From positions 1 to 7,948 of the forward strand of contig WLHG01000041.1 in assembly GCA_009702845.1 (NCBI GenBank): a DNA stretch of 7,948 bases, written 5' to 3'. The position numbers and the translations under genes were made by a program. This document shows, one piece after another, positions 6,163 to 7,948 of the stretch (within the stretch, counting starts at the first letter, position 1; every line of letters begins with the position of its first letter). The stretch is from Actinomycetota bacterium. GTDB taxonomy: Bacteria; Actinomycetota; Actinomycetes; Nanopelagicales; Nanopelagicaceae. The notes under the pieces are model-generated. The model saw only the letters and a program-made list of their open reading frames with translations. It made no database searches and was not told where the DNA came from.

Positions 6163-7518
6163 ATGAAACGCACCGTTGCAGTTGTCACTCTAGGGTGCTC
6201 ACGAAATGAAGTCGACTCTGAGGAGTTGGCTGGCCGTTTAGCCGCCGGTGGTTGGACATTAGTTGATGATGTTGAATCTGCAGAAGTTGCACTTGTTAAT
6301 ACGTGTGGTTTTATTGAATCGGCGAAAAAAGATTCTATTGACGCTCTTTTAGAGGCGAACTCCTTAAAGGGGCACGGAACAACGCGTGCAGTAGTTGCCG
6401 TTGGCTGCATGGCCGAGCGCTATGGGCAAGAGCTTGCCAATGCACTCCCTGAGGCTGATGCCATCTTGGGTTTTGATGATTACAAAGATATTTCAGCACG
6501 CTTGCAATCAATCGTTGCAGGTAACAAGCATGTTCCCCATACCCCTAGAGATCGACGAGCACTATTGCCAATTGCCCCGGCCGATCGCGCAGATACGCGC
6601 CCGGCAGAGGAGTTCACGCGCAAGAGATTGGGTACAGCGCCGTGGGCACCCTTAAAAATTGCTTCGGGCTGCGATCGACGTTGCTCTTTCTGTGCCATCC
6701 CATATTTTCGGGGCTCATTTGTTTCAAGACGGCCTCACGAAATTATGGATGAGGCGCGCTGGTTAGTTGCCAACGGTGTAACCGAACTATTCCTTGTGAG
6801 TGAAAATACGACTTCATATGGAAAAGATTTAGGCGACCTGCAGTTAATGGAAAAAATTCTCCCCGAAATTGCCGCAATCGATGGTGTCGAGCGCGTGCGT
6901 CTATCGTATTTGCAGCCAGCTGAAATGCGTCCAACCTTAATTCAAGCGATGATTGCAACACCAAAGACGGTCCCATATTTTGATCTCTCTTTTCAGCACA
7001 CTAGCCCGACAGTACTTCGTCGTATGCGTCGATTCGGTGACAATGAAAAATTCTTGCATCTGATAAATCAAATCCGCATTCTCGCGCCAGAAGCTGGAAT
7101 TAGATCTAACTTCATCGTTGGGTTCCCGGGTGAGACGCAAGAAGACTTTGATGAGCTCGCAACTTTTATAACCCAAGCAAAGTTAGATGCCGTTGGTGTA
7201 TTTGGTTATTCCGATGAGGATAATACTGAGGCGCTCAATCTCGCCGACAAGATAGATGCCGATGTTATTGCCCAGCGTTTAGAGATTTTGTCTTCACTAG
7301 CCGATGAAATGGTCTCTAACCGAGCGGCCGCGCGGATTGGTGAAAATATTCGTGTTCTCATTGAGGATTCCGAGCTCCAAGAAGGGCGTGCGGGTCATCA
7401 AGGTCCAGAAGTTGATGGATCCACCACATTCATAGGAACAGATTTTAAAGTGGGGCAGTATGTTGACGCCGTAGTAATTGATTCAATGGGCGCGGATTTA
7501 GTGGCAGAGGCTATATGA
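6163..7518 (+). CDS. rimO: Ribosomal protein uS12 (S12) aspartate methylthiotransferase RimO
   Basis: The 451-residue radical-SAM enzyme adds a methylthio group to a conserved aspartate of ribosomal protein S12. The N-terminal UPF0004 domain carries the three ligands of the auxiliary iron-sulfur cluster: Cys12 ([12 protein letters not shown]), Cys48 ([15 protein letters not shown]) and Cys82 (VGCMAERY). The radical-SAM CxxxCxxC is at Cys170, Cys174 and Cys177 ([13 protein letters not shown]). Further conserved blocks are [20 protein letters not shown] (271-290) and GFPGET (320-325). A TRAM domain covers about 391-451. The [10 protein letters not shown] block and CSRNEVDSE favour RimO over the related tRNA enzyme MiaB. 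The segment [10 protein letters not shown] (213-222) differs from the common QDTTxYG form but is, from memory, usual in actinobacteria. The stop overlaps the pgsA start. Confidence 0.95.
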   Translation: MKRTVAVVTLGCSRNEVDSEELAGRLAAGGWTLVDDVESAEVALVNTCGFIESAKKDSIDALLEANSLKGHGTTRAVVAVGCMAERYGQELANALPEADAILGFDDYKDISARLQSIVAGNKHVPHTPRDRRALLPIAPADRADTRPAEEFTRKRLGTAPWAPLKIASGCDRRCSFCAIPYFRGSFVSRRPHEIMDEARWLVANGVTELFLVSENTTSYGKDLGDLQLMEKILPEIAAIDGVERVRLSYLQPAEMRPTLIQAMIATPKTVPYFDLSFQHTSPTVLRRMRRFGDNEKFLHLINQIRILAPEAGIRSNFIVGFPGETQEDFDELATFITQAKLDAVGVFGYSDEDNTEALNLADKIDADVIAQRLEILSSLADEMVSNRAAARIGENIRVLIEDSELQEGRAGHQGPEVDGSTTFIGTDFKVGQYVDAVVIDSMGADLVAEAI

Positions 7519-7948
7519 GACTCCCTGGGTTTATAACTCCTAACTTTATTACTATTGCTCGACTTCTATTTGTTCCAATTGGCGCTTACACGTTATTTAA
7601 AAATGGCGGAAATGACCCCACCTGGCAGTACATTTCATGGGTCGTATTTTTCCTACTTGGAATGTCGGATGTGCTGGATGGTAATTTAGCGCGTAGCCGA
7701 AATGAGATTACCGAGTTCGGTAAGTTCCTAGATCCTGTTGCCGACAAAGTGATGATCGGCACTGCAATGATTTCACTCTCGATCTTAAACCGCCTACCTT
7801 GGTGGATCACAATCGTTATCTTGGTGCGCGAAATCGGAATCACGATATTTCGTCTAGCCATCATCAAACGGGGAGTGATTGCAGCAAATAAGGGTGGGAA
7901 GATCAAATCAACCCTTCAGAACTTTGGTGTTGGCTTCTATGTTTTGCC
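7515..7948 (+). CDS. pgsA: CDP-diacylglycerol-glycerol-3-phosphate 3-phosphatidyltransferase, N-terminal part (runs off window)
   Basis: The ATG at 7515 overlaps the rimO TGA as ATGA, and AGAGG at 7506-7510 gives a Shine-Dalgarno 4 nt upstream, so translation is probably coupled to rimO. The frame stays open to the window end and gives 144 residues; a full protein is usually about 180-200. The CDP-alcohol phosphotransferase signature is complete: Asp52, Asp55-Gly56, Ala59-Arg60, Gly69, Asp73 and Asp77 with canonical D-x2-DG-x2-AR-x8-G-x3-D-x3-D spacing. [14 protein letters not shown] (9-22) is the usual N-terminal membrane helix, with further hydrophobic segments near 38-50, 80-90, 96-118 and 138-144. 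It makes phosphatidylglycerophosphate in the membrane. Actinobacteria have several paralogues with other alcohol substrates, but the rimO-linked position and PNFIT start favour PgsA. Confidence 0.88.
   Translation, partial: MRLPGFITPNFITIARLLFVPIGAYTLFKNGGNDPTWQYISWVVFFLLGMSDVLDGNLARSRNEITEFGKFLDPVADKVMIGTAMISLSILNRLPWWITIVILVREIGITIFRLAIIKRGVIAANKGGKIKSTLQNFGVGFYVL

Noticed and set aside
7586..7906. 106-codon minus-strand open frame at the right end
   Set aside because: It lies opposite pgsA, whose full CDP-alcohol phosphotransferase motif is on the plus strand.
1..7948. Search for a defence system, mobile element, CRISPR array, tRNA or riboswitch
   Set aside because: All but small gaps (at most 123 bp) are filled by conserved housekeeping genes in a familiar order; no direct-repeat arrays, transposase motifs or tRNA-like folds were seen by eye.

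Overview
The window is a continuous, densely packed, single-strand (+) block of core bacterial genes, most likely chromosomal DNA of an actinobacterium. In order it holds the 3' end of thyX, then dapA, rnj (RNase J), an ftsK/spoIIIE-type DNA translocase, a membrane-anchored helix-turn-helix protein of the RodZ type (HTH + DUF4115-like), rimO, and the 5' part of pgsA, which runs off the right edge. The order thyX-dapA-rnj-ftsK followed by HTH-rimO-pgsA is a familiar actinobacterial arrangement. The moderate GC content (high 40s by eye), short intergenic gaps and compact proteins suggest a small-genome, possibly freshwater, lineage (Nanopelagicales/acI-like) rather than a high-GC soil actinomycete; that lineage guess is inference.

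Layout: 1-252 thyX tail; 272-1159 dapA, 19 bp after thyX; 1163-2845 rnj, 3 bp after dapA and so probably cotranscribed; a 68-bp gap; 2914-5235 ftsK; a 123-bp gap, the largest in the window; 5359-6144 HTH membrane protein; an 18-bp gap; 6163-7518 rimO; 7515-7948+ pgsA, overlapping rimO by an ATGA. No stretch over 300 bp lacks a gene. I saw no RNA gene, insertion sequence, prophage, CRISPR array or convincing terminator.

Functionally the genes are housekeeping: dTMP synthesis (ThyX), lysine/diaminopimelate synthesis for the cell wall (DapA), RNA processing and decay (RNase J), chromosome segregation at division (FtsK), a possible cell-shape or envelope protein (HTH-DUF4115), ribosomal protein S12 modification (RimO) and anionic phospholipid synthesis (PgsA).

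I found no new multi-gene system. The most interesting signal is at the gene starts. dapA, ftsK and rimO each have a TANNNT -10-like hexamer exactly 7 nt before the start codon, and ftsK and rimO share the identical hexamer TAAGAT and lack a good Shine-Dalgarno. This suggests leaderless transcripts, each gene having its own promoter despite the tight packing.
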